Below, one piece after another: positions 41,095 to 50,292 of a stretch of 64,000 nucleotides of DNA. Every line of letters begins with the position of its first letter. Position 1 is the stretch's first letter. Position numbers and translations under genes: made by a program. This stretch comes from Halolactibacillus halophilus (GTDB taxonomy: Bacteria > Bacillota > Bacilli > Bacillales > Amphibacillaceae). The notes under the pieces are model-generated. The model was given only the letters and a program-made list of their open reading frames with translations, did not search any database and was not told where the DNA came from. The stretch covers positions 29,640-93,639 of the forward strand of contig NZ_FOXC01000006.1 of NCBI RefSeq assembly GCF_900115605.1, given 5' to 3'.

Positions 41095-41463
41095 CTAAGA
41101 TGCGAATTCTGCTAAATATTTTTTACACTTACACGGATTGTTGATAAGCGCATAGCCTTTTACATTATGACCATATCGTTTAAGCAATCGAATACCGATA
41201 TTTTTTTCTATTTCATCAGAAGCGATTACGACAATACCTGCGGCTGGTAAGCCGTCATGATGGCGCTTAATGTAGGCGATCGGTAAAGCAATGGCTCCAA
41301 CTACCACTTCTTTTGCGGAATCACTATAATCACGTAAATCAACCAACAGAGGTTGAGACGATAATTGATCTTTTTTAATGCACTTGACACCTCGAACAGG
41401 TACGTAGCGTGTATACAATAAGTAACCTACAAACGCTGTCAGGAGTGTGAGAAAAACAGTCAC
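41095..41463 (-). CDS. Membrane-anchored rhodanese-like protein lacking the catalytic Cys
   Basis: The 122-aa protein has one N-terminal membrane segment (about 2-20) and a rhodanese-fold domain (PLLVDLRDYSDSAKEVVVGA, LPIAYIKRHHDGLP). In the active-site loop the usual CxxGxR is replaced by SDEIEKNIGIR, so Asp stands where Cys acts. Cys28 and a CKCKK tail are the only cysteines. It probably transfers or senses sulfane sulfur in an unusual way, or is a scaffold; this is inference. First gene of the pair with cstR. Confidence 0.75.
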   Translation of the reverse strand: MTVFLTLLTAFVGYLLYTRYVPVRGVKCIKKDQLSSQPLLVDLRDYSDSAKEVVVGAIALPIAYIKRHHDGLPAAGIVVIASDEIEKNIGIRLLKRYGHNVKGYALINNPCKCKKYLAEFAS

Positions 41464-41501
41464 TTTATAAACCTCCTTGATAAATAAGTCATTACTTATA
41501 T

Positions 41502-41529
41502 TTTATACGCGATACGGTATTGAAGTCAA
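41502..41529 (-). promoter_or_regulatory. Promoter of the rhodanese-cstR pair with internal dyad
   Basis: TTGACT (complement of 41524-41529), 16-bp spacer, TATAAA (complement of 41502-41507). The spacer contains ATACCGTAT (41512-41520), similar to CsoR/CstR sites of the ATACCC-GGGTAT kind; autoregulation is a guess. Confidence 0.5.
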
Positions 41530-41574
41530 ACAATAACCTTAAGAAAGTTGTGAATTTTTTCACTCACAAATATT

Positions 41575-41720
41575 TTACCTTTTTGATTGTTCTAAAAACG
41601 GTTCATACATCATGATCATGTGATTGTCTATCTCATATTCATCATTAATTACTCACCCAGATTGTTAAACACTTTACGGTAAATTGTAATGTAAATCACC
41701 TTCCATATAATCACAAACAT
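41575..41720 (-). pseudogene. Unidentified coding relic
   Basis: Two overlapping frames read like one broken gene: MFVIIWKVIYITIYRKVFNN (ATG at 41720, stop at 41649) followed in another frame by INDEYEIDNHMIMMYEPFLE and a stop at 41575. Joining them needs a shift of reading frame. No family is recognised and no ribosome site is clear, so non-coding DNA remains possible. The rest of the 360-bp gap holds the rhodanese-cstR promoter. Confidence 0.3.
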
Positions 41721-41773
41721 TGTATCACGGAAAAGTTTTCAGCAAACATTCAGCTTCTGTATAATGTAAAACA

Positions 41774-41800
41774 CCCCAATCACACGCATGGCGACTGGGG
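41774..41800 (-). terminator. Terminator after the M20 dipeptidase gene
   Basis: CCCCA...TGGGG stem with an imperfect inner helix, then TGTTTTA on the minus strand. Confidence 0.6.
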
Positions 41801-41823
41801 CATTCTCAACTATATGATTAAAA

Positions 41824-43200
41824 TCATTTTACCTCCGGTACTTGTTGATAGAAATCAACTAGGGTAATTAAACCGCGATCAAAGTTCTCAACCGGGAAGC
41901 TTTCATTTGGTGAATGAAGGCGATCATCAGGTGTACCAAACCCGAGTAATATAACCGGGATACCAAAGATGTCATCAATCCATTCAACGACAGGAATCGA
42001 ACCACCCATCCGGACAAAGACGGCTTCTTTATTAAAAGCATCACCATAACTTTTAGCTGCTTGCTTAATCAGCGGGTGATTAAAGTCGACTTTATACGCT
42101 TTTGCGGATAACGGCTCACGAGTAATATCGACCGTGACACCTGCCGGTAGATGTGTTTCGATATGTTTGACTAACTTATCTTGAATATCGATTGGGTCTT
42201 GACCCGGCACAAGGCGACACGTTAATTTAGCCGTTGCCTTTTCTGGAATAATTGTTTTCGTCCCTTCACCTTGATAACCACCAAAGAGTCCATTAATTTC
42301 TAACGTCGGACGTGCCATGGTGTGTTCTGTTGCGGTGTAGCCTTGTTCTGAGACTGTTGTTGGAATATCAAGCGCCTTCTCGTAATCTTCTTTTGGTGCT
42401 TCTGCCATCAATGTCCGCTCTTCTTCTGTCAGTGGCTGGGCGTCGTCATAAAAACCTTGTACAGTGACAACTTCATTGACATCTTTCATTGATGACAAGA
42501 TATGACTCATTGCCATCAACGGGTTTCTTACCGCCCCGCCATATAAACCTGAATGTAGATCACGGTTAGGACCTTTCACGGTAAATTCTAGCCCAGTAAA
42601 GCCTTTTAGACCGTAAAGAACCGTCGGTTGGTTTTCTTCAACCATACCAGAATCTGAAATCACACAAAAATCGGCATCAAATTGTGCTTTTTTCTTATTC
42701 AAGATCGTATATAAGTTCTCAGAGCCGATTTCTTCTTCACCTTCAATACAAACCTTGATGTTAAGTGGTAACGTACCTGTTGTTTTCATTAAGGCTTCTA
42801 AGGCGACTAAATGCATAAAGACTTGGCCTTTATCATCACTTGCCCCGCGGGCATACAGTCGTCCGTTCCGCACTTCCGGTTCAAATGGTGCTGAATCCCA
42901 TAGCTCATAAGGATCGGCCGGCTGAACATCGTAGTGACCGTAAATGAGCGCTGTCGGTAACTCATCACTAACGTGGTAATAGGCATAAACTAGCGGGTGC
43001 TTATCGGTTTCTTCGACTTCAATCTCGGAAAATCCTATCTCCTTCAAATAATCAACTAAGAAGTTAACCGCCTTGGTCATTTCATCTTTTAAACTTGAAT
43101 CCGTGCTTATACTTTTAATGCGTAAAAAGTCATTTAACATCGCTAAATGACGATCACGATTATCTTCTAGAAACGTCATCGTTTCACTCATGTTACTCAC
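41824..43200 (-). CDS. M20-family dipeptidase
   Basis: Zinc dipeptidase of the M20/CNDP group, 458 aa. Metal ligands are visible in YGHYDVQPADP (His about 87), ARGASDDKGQ (Asp about 117), EGEEEIGSEN (Glu about 153-154), SDSG (about 182) and the C-terminal LHSPNESF (His about 430). The lid domain carries DLHSGLYGG with the dimer-interface His. Hydrolyses short peptides in the cytoplasm. Single gene with its own terminator; upstream neighbour htrA-like is on the same strand but 150 bp away. Confidence 0.88.
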   Translation of the reverse strand: MSNMSETMTFLEDNRDRHLAMLNDFLRIKSISTDSSLKDEMTKAVNFLVDYLKEIGFSEIEVEETDKHPLVYAYYHVSDELPTALIYGHYDVQPADPYELWDSAPFEPEVRNGRLYARGASDDKGQVFMHLVALEALMKTTGTLPLNIKVCIEGEEEIGSENLYTILNKKKAQFDADFCVISDSGMVEENQPTVLYGLKGFTGLEFTVKGPNRDLHSGLYGGAVRNPLMAMSHILSSMKDVNEVVTVQGFYDDAQPLTEEERTLMAEAPKEDYEKALDIPTTVSEQGYTATEHTMARPTLEINGLFGGYQGEGTKTIIPEKATAKLTCRLVPGQDPIDIQDKLVKHIETHLPAGVTVDITREPLSAKAYKVDFNHPLIKQAAKSYGDAFNKEAVFVRMGGSIPVVEWIDDIFGIPVILLGFGTPDDRLHSPNESFPVENFDRGLITLVDFYQQVPEVK

Positions 43201-43351
43201 TCCTCTTGTTTATTTTTTAAATCTATCGCCTTTTTAATAGGGTATGCTTTTATCTTATCATATCCTTGTCCTATTTATAAAAAATACTTATTGGAGCCAC
43301 AGCTCGGATTACATTAATCAAGCATCCACAATCGTTCATTGACGATATTTT

Positions 43352-44365
43352 TTAGTCACCAGGTGCATAGTCATCCACCCATTCTTGCACAGCTTGAACA
43401 TCAATCGCAAGACCCACGCGCCCGTCATCTTCTGTCTCACGCGTCGCATAAACCACCGCAATCACGTCACCACTGTCGTTCACAACCGGGCTACCACTGT
43501 TACCTTTATAAATCGGCGCATCAAGCGCAAACACGCGCGTCTCTAGTGTCGTGTTTGTTTCACCAATGACTTTTCCTTCATTAGCAATCCGGTTAAATCT
43601 CAGTGGATTCCCAACAAAAGTGATGGACTCTCCTGCTTCAACAGATTCAGTGCTCAATTCCAGATACGGTAAGTCAGTCGCTGCCACTTGAATAAAGGCC
43701 AAATCAACCGCTGGAAGCTGTTCAATGACTTCACCTGTTGTAACGTCACGGTCTTTGATCCCAACGGTAACCGTATCTTCGCCATCAACAACATGAGCAT
43801 TTGTGACAATTAACCCGTCCGTTGAAATAAGAAAACCCGTCCCACGGCCATCGCCAGTATCAATTACGACCACCGTATCTTTAATCTGAGCAATATCTTC
43901 ATCGAACGACAATGCGATTGACGTTTTAACAAATTCAATTGCTGGAATATTAAACGTCTGAAACACCAGCGCTAACCCTTGAATCAAGACAACGAGTGCC
44001 AAAATGATACCAATCATTTTCATATCTTTCGATAATTTGACCGGTTTGTTTTTTGTTCCCTTCTGTCGCTCCCGTTTCATAAGGTCGATCATCTCATCGT
44101 GTGTCAGCGGTTCAAATAAATCGTCATCAATCATCTCTTGTTTTACCGCATGTAAGTAAGCTTGTTCTTGTTGGTCGTCTTGTTCTTGTTGTTTTTGCCT
44201 GGCTTGTTCACGTTCAGCGCGCTCTCGCTGCTTTCTTTCAATGACGGCTGCGGCATCAGGATCGCTTGTTTGGGTCATTTTTTTATCCTTGCTAGCAACC
44301 TTTTCTACTTGTTTATGTATATCCGATTGATTATTATTTTGTTCATCAGCTGTCATCATCGTCAC
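43352..44365 (-). CDS. HtrA-like trypsin-family serine protease, membrane-anchored, no PDZ
   Basis: The 337-aa protein has a charged cytoplasmic N-terminus of ~115 residues with an Arg/Glu/Gln coiled coil (about 42-70), one membrane segment (about 117-136), and an extracellular protease domain: His in TNAHVVDG, Asp in AVDLAFIQV, Ser in YKGNSGSPVVN. The chain ends at residue 337 right after the protease domain, so the PDZ domain normal for HtrA/DegP is absent. It may be a surface quality-control or signalling protease. Divergent from the carbonic anhydrase gene. Confidence 0.85.
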   Translation of the reverse strand: MTMMTADEQNNNQSDIHKQVEKVASKDKKMTQTSDPDAAAVIERKQRERAEREQARQKQQEQDDQQEQAYLHAVKQEMIDDDLFEPLTHDEMIDLMKRERQKGTKNKPVKLSKDMKMIGIILALVVLIQGLALVFQTFNIPAIEFVKTSIALSFDEDIAQIKDTVVVIDTGDGRGTGFLISTDGLIVTNAHVVDGEDTVTVGIKDRDVTTGEVIEQLPAVDLAFIQVAATDLPYLELSTESVEAGESITFVGNPLRFNRIANEGKVIGETNTTLETRVFALDAPIYKGNSGSPVVNDSGDVIAVVYATRETEDDGRVGLAIDVQAVQEWVDDYAPGD

Positions 44366-44560
44366 CCTTATTTCCCGGGAAATTTATTCTTCTGTAGCTG
44401 CCCCTATATTTTTTTCGTTTCAGCTTGTCTTAAGTTTAACATAGACACCTATAGAGAATATTGATGTATAGGCTAATTTGTTTAACTTTTCAGTAAAGTC
44501 TTGATTTTATCTCCTATTTTAACTATGATAGTTAAAAATAGCGAGGGGGGATTTTTCTAC

Positions 44561-45109
44561 ATGTTACTTGAAGATATTTTACAACATAACCATGCTTTTG
44601 TAGAGAACAAAGACTACGAAGGCTACGTCACAAATAGTGTACCAGACAAACATGCGGTCATTTTAACTTGTATGGATACACGCTTAACCGAGCTCTTACC
44701 AAAGGCAATGAATTTTAAGAATGGTGATGTGAAAATTTTAAAAACAGCTGGGGCCATTATTAAAAATCCGTACGGGTCGGTTATGCGCAGTATTTTAGTT
44801 GCCGTCCATGCTTTACAAGCTGACGAAGTCTATGTTGTCGGTCACCATGATTGTGGCATGAGTAGCTTAAATGCCGATCACTTTATTGAACATATGAAAG
44901 TCCACGGGATTGATGAAGAGAAAATCAACAACTTACCCGTCGATGCGCATGATTGGTTTGAAGGATTTGATCATGTTGAAGATTCTGTTAAAAGTTCCGT
45001 TGACTTAATTGAAAACCATCCATTATTACCGGATGATGTCCCTGTCCACGGCTTAGTTATTGACCCTAAAACAGGCAAGCTTGATATTGTCATCAATGGT
45101 TATCAGTAA
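44561..45109 (+). CDS. Beta-class carbonic anhydrase
   Basis: Interconverts CO2 and bicarbonate. The 182-aa protein (start ATG 44561 after GAGGGGGG; an upstream in-frame ATG lacks a site) has the zinc ligands Cys37, His95 and Cys98, and the Asp39-Arg41 dyad in CMDTR; the GHHDCGMSS motif is complete. Close in layout to B. subtilis YtiB. Single gene with a strong terminator. Bicarbonate supply for carboxylations is the usual role. Confidence 0.93.
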   Translation: MLLEDILQHNHAFVENKDYEGYVTNSVPDKHAVILTCMDTRLTELLPKAMNFKNGDVKILKTAGAIIKNPYGSVMRSILVAVHALQADEVYVVGHHDCGMSSLNADHFIEHMKVHGIDEEKINNLPVDAHDWFEGFDHVEDSVKSSVDLIENHPLLPDDVPVHGLVIDPKTGKLDIVINGYQ

Positions 45110-45187
45110 AGCGATCAACCATTTCACATTTATGATCCTGTCTTATCTGTTTTAATTATAGGCATAATAATAGTGAGTAAGATGAAA

Positions 45188-45212
45188 AAAGAGACCCAAT
45201 GGGTCTCTTTTT
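45188..45212 (+). terminator. Bidirectional terminator between carbonic anhydrase and murG
   Basis: AAAGAGACCC / GGGTCTCTTT stem with an AT loop and T/A runs on both sides. Confidence 0.9.
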
Positions 45213-45218
45213 TTACGT

Positions 45219-46313
45219 TTAGCTTGATTCGTGTTTTTCATGCGCGCGAATCGTTTCAAGGACGTGATGAATTGCATCTTTAGCATCACGTTTTGCCATT
45301 CGCGCTTTTATCTCAGGCGTTTCTTGTTCAATTTGAGTGAGCGTTTCAAAAAAAGTTGTTGCCGATAATTCATCTTCATCTAACACTTTCGCAAAACCAG
45401 CTTGTTCAAAAACTTGTGCATTTAAGACTTGATCACCACGACTGACACGTTTCGGTAACGGAATCAACAACATCGGTTTTTTTAAGGCCAAGAATTCAAA
45501 AATTGCATTAGCTCCAGCGCGTGAGACAATGACATCCGCGCTTGTTAATAAGTCATTTAATTCAGCTTTGACATAATCAAACTGTCGATAACGCGGGTGG
45601 GTAATTGACTCATCCATTAAACCTCTCCCGGTTAAGTGAATCACTTGATATTTTTTAGTGAGAACCTCTAACTGACTGCGAATAAACTCATTTAAATGTT
45701 TTGCTCCAGTACTGCCACCCATAACTAATAGAATTGGCTCATTAGGATTAAAATCAAGCAACTGACAGGCCTGTTGTTTTGATCCTTCAAATAATTCTGG
45801 ACGAACGACTGCACCAATAAAGGCAGCCTTTTTCTCATCAACATATTTTAGTGTCTCTTCAAAAGTAACAAGGATTTTTTTCGCAAACGGCATCGCAATT
45901 TTATTTGCCAGTCCAGGCGTTAAGTCAGATTCATGTATCACCGCAGGTGTTCGCGTTAGCTTGGCAGCAATCAAGACAGGCACAGAAACAAAGCCACCTT
46001 TTGAAAAGATGATTGTTGGTTTAAGTTTATGAATCAATTGAACAGACTGCCTAATCCCGTTTAAAACTTTAAAAGGATCTTTAATATTTTCAATCGAACG
46101 GTAACGGCGGTATTTCCCCGTTGAAATTGCATGATAGGTGACCCCTTCAATCGGTGAAATTAAATCTTTTTCAATCCCGTCATACGACCCAATATAGTCA
46201 ATGTGATACCCTGCTTCTTTTAGGAGGGGAATCAACGCTAAATTGACCATAACATGGCCCGCTGTCCCACCACCTGTAAGGAGGATTTGTTTATTTAATG
46301 TCTGTTTTTTCAT
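45219..46313 (-). CDS. murG: UDP-GlcNAc:lipid I GlcNAc transferase (MurG)
   Basis: Makes lipid II from lipid I on the inner membrane face. The 364-aa GT-B protein has GGGTAGHVMVNLALI (about 14-28, the membrane/donor loop), FSKGGFVSVPV (about 103), IHESDLTPGLANK and the C-terminal nucleotide motif VSRAGANAIFEFLALKKPMLLIP. It stands alone rather than in a division/cell wall cluster, as with the second MurG type of some bacilli; a further murG may exist elsewhere. Confidence 0.92.
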   Translation of the reverse strand: MKKQTLNKQILLTGGGTAGHVMVNLALIPLLKEAGYHIDYIGSYDGIEKDLISPIEGVTYHAISTGKYRRYRSIENIKDPFKVLNGIRQSVQLIHKLKPTIIFSKGGFVSVPVLIAAKLTRTPAVIHESDLTPGLANKIAMPFAKKILVTFEETLKYVDEKKAAFIGAVVRPELFEGSKQQACQLLDFNPNEPILLVMGGSTGAKHLNEFIRSQLEVLTKKYQVIHLTGRGLMDESITHPRYRQFDYVKAELNDLLTSADVIVSRAGANAIFEFLALKKPMLLIPLPKRVSRGDQVLNAQVFEQAGFAKVLDEDELSATTFFETLTQIEQETPEIKARMAKRDAKDAIHHVLETIRAHEKHESS

Positions 46314-46430
46314 TTTACTTCATCCTTTTTCATTCATGACAAGCCAGAGAGGTATCGTCATATCAGTTAAATCATTGGTATGATTCGTGTATGTTACATC
46401 TGACTGGATAGAACACGAGTCAGTTTTAGA

Positions 46431-46925
46431 TTACGATAACGTTAAATATTCAAGTAAAGAGATTAACTGTTCTTTTGTCGGTCCTGCCATGTCATCACTT
46501 TCGTGATGACGGTATTCGATTTCGTAATGCAGCTTACCTTTTTCCTTTGACACATGTTTCACATACGCTAAGTCATGAAAACAGACCGTGTGATTTTCTT
46601 GTTCTGTGATCGTATCAATCGGACAACCCAGCGACTGATCGGTTGAAACAGAGATCGTGAGTAAGTCATTATCATTTGTATAGAAACTTAAATCAAGATA
46701 TTCATGACCTTCTATTTCAAAATGATCATAAATAACAAAAGCAACAGGAATCGGAAGAGTATCTGGCACACTGACATCAAAACTAGCTTCACTTATCGCT
46801 TCTTCAACGATATCGTATTGATAATTATATTGGTCACTCTCGACTGGAGAGATGGTTTCAGTTTCTTTTGGTTGGCATCCGAATAATAACAAGATACCTA
46901 AGATGATGAGTGTGAGTATTCTCAA
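46431..46925 (-). CDS. Putative lipoprotein, unknown function
   Basis: The 164-aa protein has a lipoprotein signal (MRILTLIILGILLLFGC, Cys17) and a soluble domain with two further cysteines (LGCPIDTITEQ, HTVCFHDLAY) that might form a disulfide. Many acidic residues. No family recognised. It ends near the murG gene but with an intervening ~120 bp region lacking a clear terminator. Confidence 0.6.
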   Translation of the reverse strand: MRILTLIILGILLLFGCQPKETETISPVESDQYNYQYDIVEEAISEASFDVSVPDTLPIPVAFVIYDHFEIEGHEYLDLSFYTNDNDLLTISVSTDQSLGCPIDTITEQENHTVCFHDLAYVKHVSKEKGKLHYEIEYRHHESDDMAGPTKEQLISLLEYLTLS

Positions 46926-47072
46926 AGTCTATTCCTCCTCCAACTGTTTAGTTTAACAGGGTTCGTTAATTTTTACCATAGGTCAATTGGAGAAAATTTA
47001 ATCTGTGAAAATCCACACGGATAGTAAGTTAGTTGATTATTCCTCATCCACTCATATCCATACTACATATGA

Positions 47073-47140
47073 TTGAACTACCCCCACCTAACATTCTCAC
47101 GAATGTTTGAAGCAGGTGTCTCTCGCTCTAAAACGATAAA
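47073..47140 (+). repeat. Dispersed palindromic repeat, copy 2
   Basis: GAACTACCC, then CACCT-AACATTC-TCAC-GAATGTT-N6-AGGTG, then CTCTAAAACGATAAAA. The hairpin core 47090-47107 is AACATTCTCACGAATGTT. About 70 bp align with copy 3 at 53.1 kb, well beyond the hairpin. The arrangement recalls the ends of IS200/IS605-type elements, but no transposase is adjacent. Confidence 0.6.
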
Positions 47141-47180
47141 AAACGTCACACCTAGTAATAACAACCGAGTGTGACGTTTT
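47140..47180 (-). terminator. Terminator after the amidohydrolase gene
   Basis: AAAACGTCACAC / GTGTGACGTTTT arms with a 17-base loop. Confidence 0.7.
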
Positions 47181-47203
47181 TATATTATTGTTGATAAGAC
47201 TCT

Positions 47204-48388
47204 CTAGCTAACCGAAGCCTTAAGAATACTCCCTGCTAGTATTTTTGCCCCAATCAACAAACTATCTTCATCAATCATAAACTTCGGGTGATGATAGGGA
47301 TGAATGCAGCCTTTTTCTTTATTAGCTGAACCTAAAAAGAAATAAGTTGCTGGAATTTTTTCAGCAAAGTAACTAAAATCTTCGGCCCCCATATTTGGTT
47401 CTAAATGAATTACATTTTCTTCACCAATGATCTCTGTTGCGACACCCACCATTAACTGATTGGTTTCCCAATCATTGATGGTTGCTGGGTAGCCAAATTG
47501 ATAATCGATGGTTGCTTTTGCACCATGTGCTCTTGCGGTGAAATCTGTTACTTGTTTCACCCACTCACTCATCTCTTGTCGAACGGTTTCATCAAATGTC
47601 CGCACCGTTCCCTCAATGTAAGCTTTCTCTGCGATAACATTAGCTTTATCCCCGGAATGAAAACTCCCTACTGTCAGTACGGCTTGTTTCATTGGGTCTA
47701 CTTTACGTGACGTTAATTGATTCAGTTGTGTGACTATCTGTGCACCAATACTTAACGCATCAACCGTATCATGAGGTAAGGCTGCATGGCCGCCTTTTCC
47801 TTCAATCGTCATAAAGAAGTCATCACTTGCTCCTAAGATGGGTCCGTCTGTTTCACCAATTGTGCCGACAGGTAAATAGTTCTCCATGTGCAGACAAAAA
47901 ATTTGATCAACACCGTCAATCGCCCCGTCTTCAATCATTGCTTTTGCTCCACCCGGGTCTTGTTCCTCGGCGTGCTGGTGAATAAACTTCACCGTCCCGT
48001 GTAAATCTTCTTTAATTGACACCAGAGCTTGTGCGACTGTCATCGCAATTGCCGTATGGGCATCGTGTCCACACGCATGCATGACCCCGTCGACCGTTGA
48101 TTGGTACGATAGGTTCGTCTCTTCTTTAATCGGTAATGCATCAAAGTCTGCCCGAATGGCGATAGTTGGACCAGGATGGCCACCTTTAAGCGTCGCAACA
48201 ACACCCCGTTCACCAACGTGCTCTCTCACATCTAAACCGAGCTGTTTATGAAAGGCTGCGATCGTTTTCGGTGTTTCTACTTCTTCAAATGAAAGCTCTG
48301 GATATTGATGAAAATGTCGTCTTAACTCAATCATTTCTTGTTCCAAATTTTTAAGCTTGTCATACACTTTTGTTTTTAATTCCATCAT
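47204..48388 (-). CDS. M20-family amidohydrolase (hippurate/N-acyl amino acid type)
   Basis: The 394-aa zinc hydrolase has RRHFHQYPELSFEE at the start, IRADFDALPI (about 77-86), the ligand Cys/His in VMHACGHDAHT (about 101-111), HQHAEEQDPGGA (about 136-147), HMENY and the C-terminal PNMGAEDFSYFAEK. The family cleaves N-acyl amino acids, hippurate, or auxin-type conjugates; the real substrate is unknown. It lies downstream of the opuC operon with a terminator between. Confidence 0.85.
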   Translation of the reverse strand: MMELKTKVYDKLKNLEQEMIELRRHFHQYPELSFEEVETPKTIAAFHKQLGLDVREHVGERGVVATLKGGHPGPTIAIRADFDALPIKEETNLSYQSTVDGVMHACGHDAHTAIAMTVAQALVSIKEDLHGTVKFIHQHAEEQDPGGAKAMIEDGAIDGVDQIFCLHMENYLPVGTIGETDGPILGASDDFFMTIEGKGGHAALPHDTVDALSIGAQIVTQLNQLTSRKVDPMKQAVLTVGSFHSGDKANVIAEKAYIEGTVRTFDETVRQEMSEWVKQVTDFTARAHGAKATIDYQFGYPATINDWETNQLMVGVATEIIGEENVIHLEPNMGAEDFSYFAEKIPATYFFLGSANKEKGCIHPYHHPKFMIDEDSLLIGAKILAGSILKASVS

Positions 48389-48603
48389 TTTCTCACCTCG
48401 TCTTTATTGTTAAATAATTGAGCGTAAAGCAAATTATTTGTCGAACACTTTTTCCATTCACACTCTAATCACTCATCATTTGAGCATAAAAGCAAAAAAT
48501 ATCATCCTTTCAGCATCACTCAATCGAGTCATATCTCATTGATAGAACGTTCTACCTTCTTTCTATCAACAAAGATTCTATACTTACTCATAATATAAAA
48601 AAA

Positions 48604-48624
48604 GATGCCGCTAAAAACGACACC
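48604..48624 (-). terminator. Terminator after the opuC operon
   Basis: GGTGTCG / CGGCATC stem (G-U pairs) followed by TTTTTTT on the minus strand, about 20 bp after opuCD. Confidence 0.6.
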
Positions 48625-48642
48625 TTTTCATTGTTATATCAG

Positions 48643-49293
48643 TTATGAGACACTGCGGAAACGTCGTTTTGTCGTCTTCTCCACAATACCTAGAAGAAAG
48701 TCAGCACTTAACGCGAGTAGTGCCGCTGGCACTGCCCCGGCGATTAAGCGGACATCATTTTGTCCATTGATCCCACCGACAATCTCTTTACCGAGACCAC
48801 CACCACCGATGTACGGCGCAATTGTTGCGACCGCAACCGCAATAACAAAAGCCACGCGTAAACCAGCCATTAGAAAGGGAATCGATAAAGGAAACTGCAC
48901 TTTTGTCAGTAATTGAAAGGGTGTCATCCCAATCCCTTTCCCTGCTTCTGAGACCCCAGGGTCAACTTCTTTAATCCCAACATACGTATTACGTACAATC
49001 GGTAGTAAAGAATAGAAGAATAAGCCAATCACAACAGTCTCATTACCTAAACCGAAATAAATAAGCAGAATCGCCAGCATCGCCAAGCTTGGAATCAGTT
49101 GTAGAACGTTGACGAGTGATAAAATCACCGGCGCCAACTTCTCTACTTTAGCCGCCAGGATACCAAGTGGTACCCCAATGACTAATGCAAGTCCCATCGC
49201 TTGTAAGACCATCACAATATGTTCAATGGTTAGGGCGATTAGTTCTGCGCTATTATCTGACATATACTGAAGTAATTCAGTGATAAATTCCAT
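48643..49293 (-). CDS. opuCD: Osmoprotectant ABC transporter permease (OpuCD-like)
   Basis: Second permease of the glycine betaine/carnitine/choline importer, 216 aa with about five to six membrane segments and the ABC permease EAA loop (EAGKGIGMTPFQLLTKVQFP, about 117-136). Last gene of opuCA-CB-CC-CD, a start 18 bp after opuCC. The order is that of B. subtilis. Confidence 0.9.
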   Translation of the reverse strand: MEFITELLQYMSDNSAELIALTIEHIVMVLQAMGLALVIGVPLGILAAKVEKLAPVILSLVNVLQLIPSLAMLAILLIYFGLGNETVVIGLFFYSLLPIVRNTYVGIKEVDPGVSEAGKGIGMTPFQLLTKVQFPLSIPFLMAGLRVAFVIAVAVATIAPYIGGGGLGKEIVGGINGQNDVRLIAGAVPAALLALSADFLLGIVEKTTKRRFRSVS

Positions 49294-49311
49294 AATATAA
49301 CCCCATTACAA

Positions 49312-50217
49312 TTAGTTTAGTAAGCCTTCGTTTTCTAAGAATTCACGTGCCACTTCTTCTGCTGGGCGACCGTTAAGGTCAACTTCTAAAATAAGTTGTG
49401 ACATTTGTTCGGTTGATACGGTACCGACAAGATTATCAAAGATCTCTTTTACTTCTGGATAGTTGTCTAATACTTCATTACGTGCAACAAGTGATGCATC
49501 GTATGGAGGGAAGAATTCAACATCATCTTCTAAAACACGTAAGTCATATTCAGCAATTTGTGGGTCAACTGTATAAGCTGTTACAACGTCTAATTCATCA
49601 TTTTTAATTCCTTCATACATCAGTGAGACTTCCATTGCGCGCACGTCGCCAAACTCAAAACCATAAGCATCTTGGAAACCGCGGTAACCATCGTTATCAC
49701 GCTCAACCCATGACGTATCTGTACCTAAACGTAAGTCCCCTGCTAGTGGTTCTAAATCAGAAATGTTTTCAATACCTTCACTGTCTTGTAATTGGCCTTG
49801 GATTGCAATCGAATATTCGTTTTTAAAGCCTATTGAATCAAACCAAGTGATATCATATTCTTCACCAAAATATTTTTGTGCGTTTTCAATCGTTTGTTCT
49901 GAGTTCGTTGAATACTCAACATCATCAAAGTGGTTATTGTACACTTCACCTGAATACAACATCGCGAAGTCAAATTCTTCACGATCAATTGATGCTATAA
50001 TTTGTGGACTTGCTTGAATATCTTCGGTGATATTTACTTCGTGATCTGTGTTTTCTTCAACTAATATCTTCACCATTTGAGCAGCAATCTTTGGATCGGT
50101 ATAAGACTGGGCACCAAATTCAAACACTTCGCCCCCATCAGCAGATTCTTCGCCTCCGCATGCGGCTAACAACAACATCGCACTTGTAAGTAATGCTAAT
50201 AATAATTTTTTCTTCAT
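49312..50217 (-). CDS. opuCC: Osmoprotectant-binding lipoprotein (OpuCC-like)
   Basis: Extracellular substrate-binding protein, 301 aa, with a lipoprotein signal (LLLAAC, Cys20) and an OpuAC/ProX-like fold: FGAQSYTDPKIAAQMVKILV, LYSGEVYNNHF, TYTVDPQIAEYDLRVLEDD. Probably binds glycine betaine or related compounds; the exact ligand needs the aromatic cage to be modelled. Third gene of the operon. Confidence 0.9.
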   Translation of the reverse strand: MKKKLLLALLTSAMLLLAACGGEESADGGEVFEFGAQSYTDPKIAAQMVKILVEENTDHEVNITEDIQASPQIIASIDREEFDFAMLYSGEVYNNHFDDVEYSTNSEQTIENAQKYFGEEYDITWFDSIGFKNEYSIAIQGQLQDSEGIENISDLEPLAGDLRLGTDTSWVERDNDGYRGFQDAYGFEFGDVRAMEVSLMYEGIKNDELDVVTAYTVDPQIAEYDLRVLEDDVEFFPPYDASLVARNEVLDNYPEVKEIFDNLVGTVSTEQMSQLILEVDLNGRPAEEVAREFLENEGLLN

Positions 50218-50292
50218 AAGTATAGTCCCCTTTATTTTTATTTCTTCACCGTAAATGGGTGAAGGCTATCGTATTATTCATGCACACACGGA

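Noticed and set aside
41548..41565. Rex-like site TTGTGAA-TTTT-TTCAC
   Set aside because: It matches 16 of 18 Rex positions, but lies upstream of the rhodanese-cstR promoter, where a redox role is unsupported, and may be chance in AT-rich DNA.
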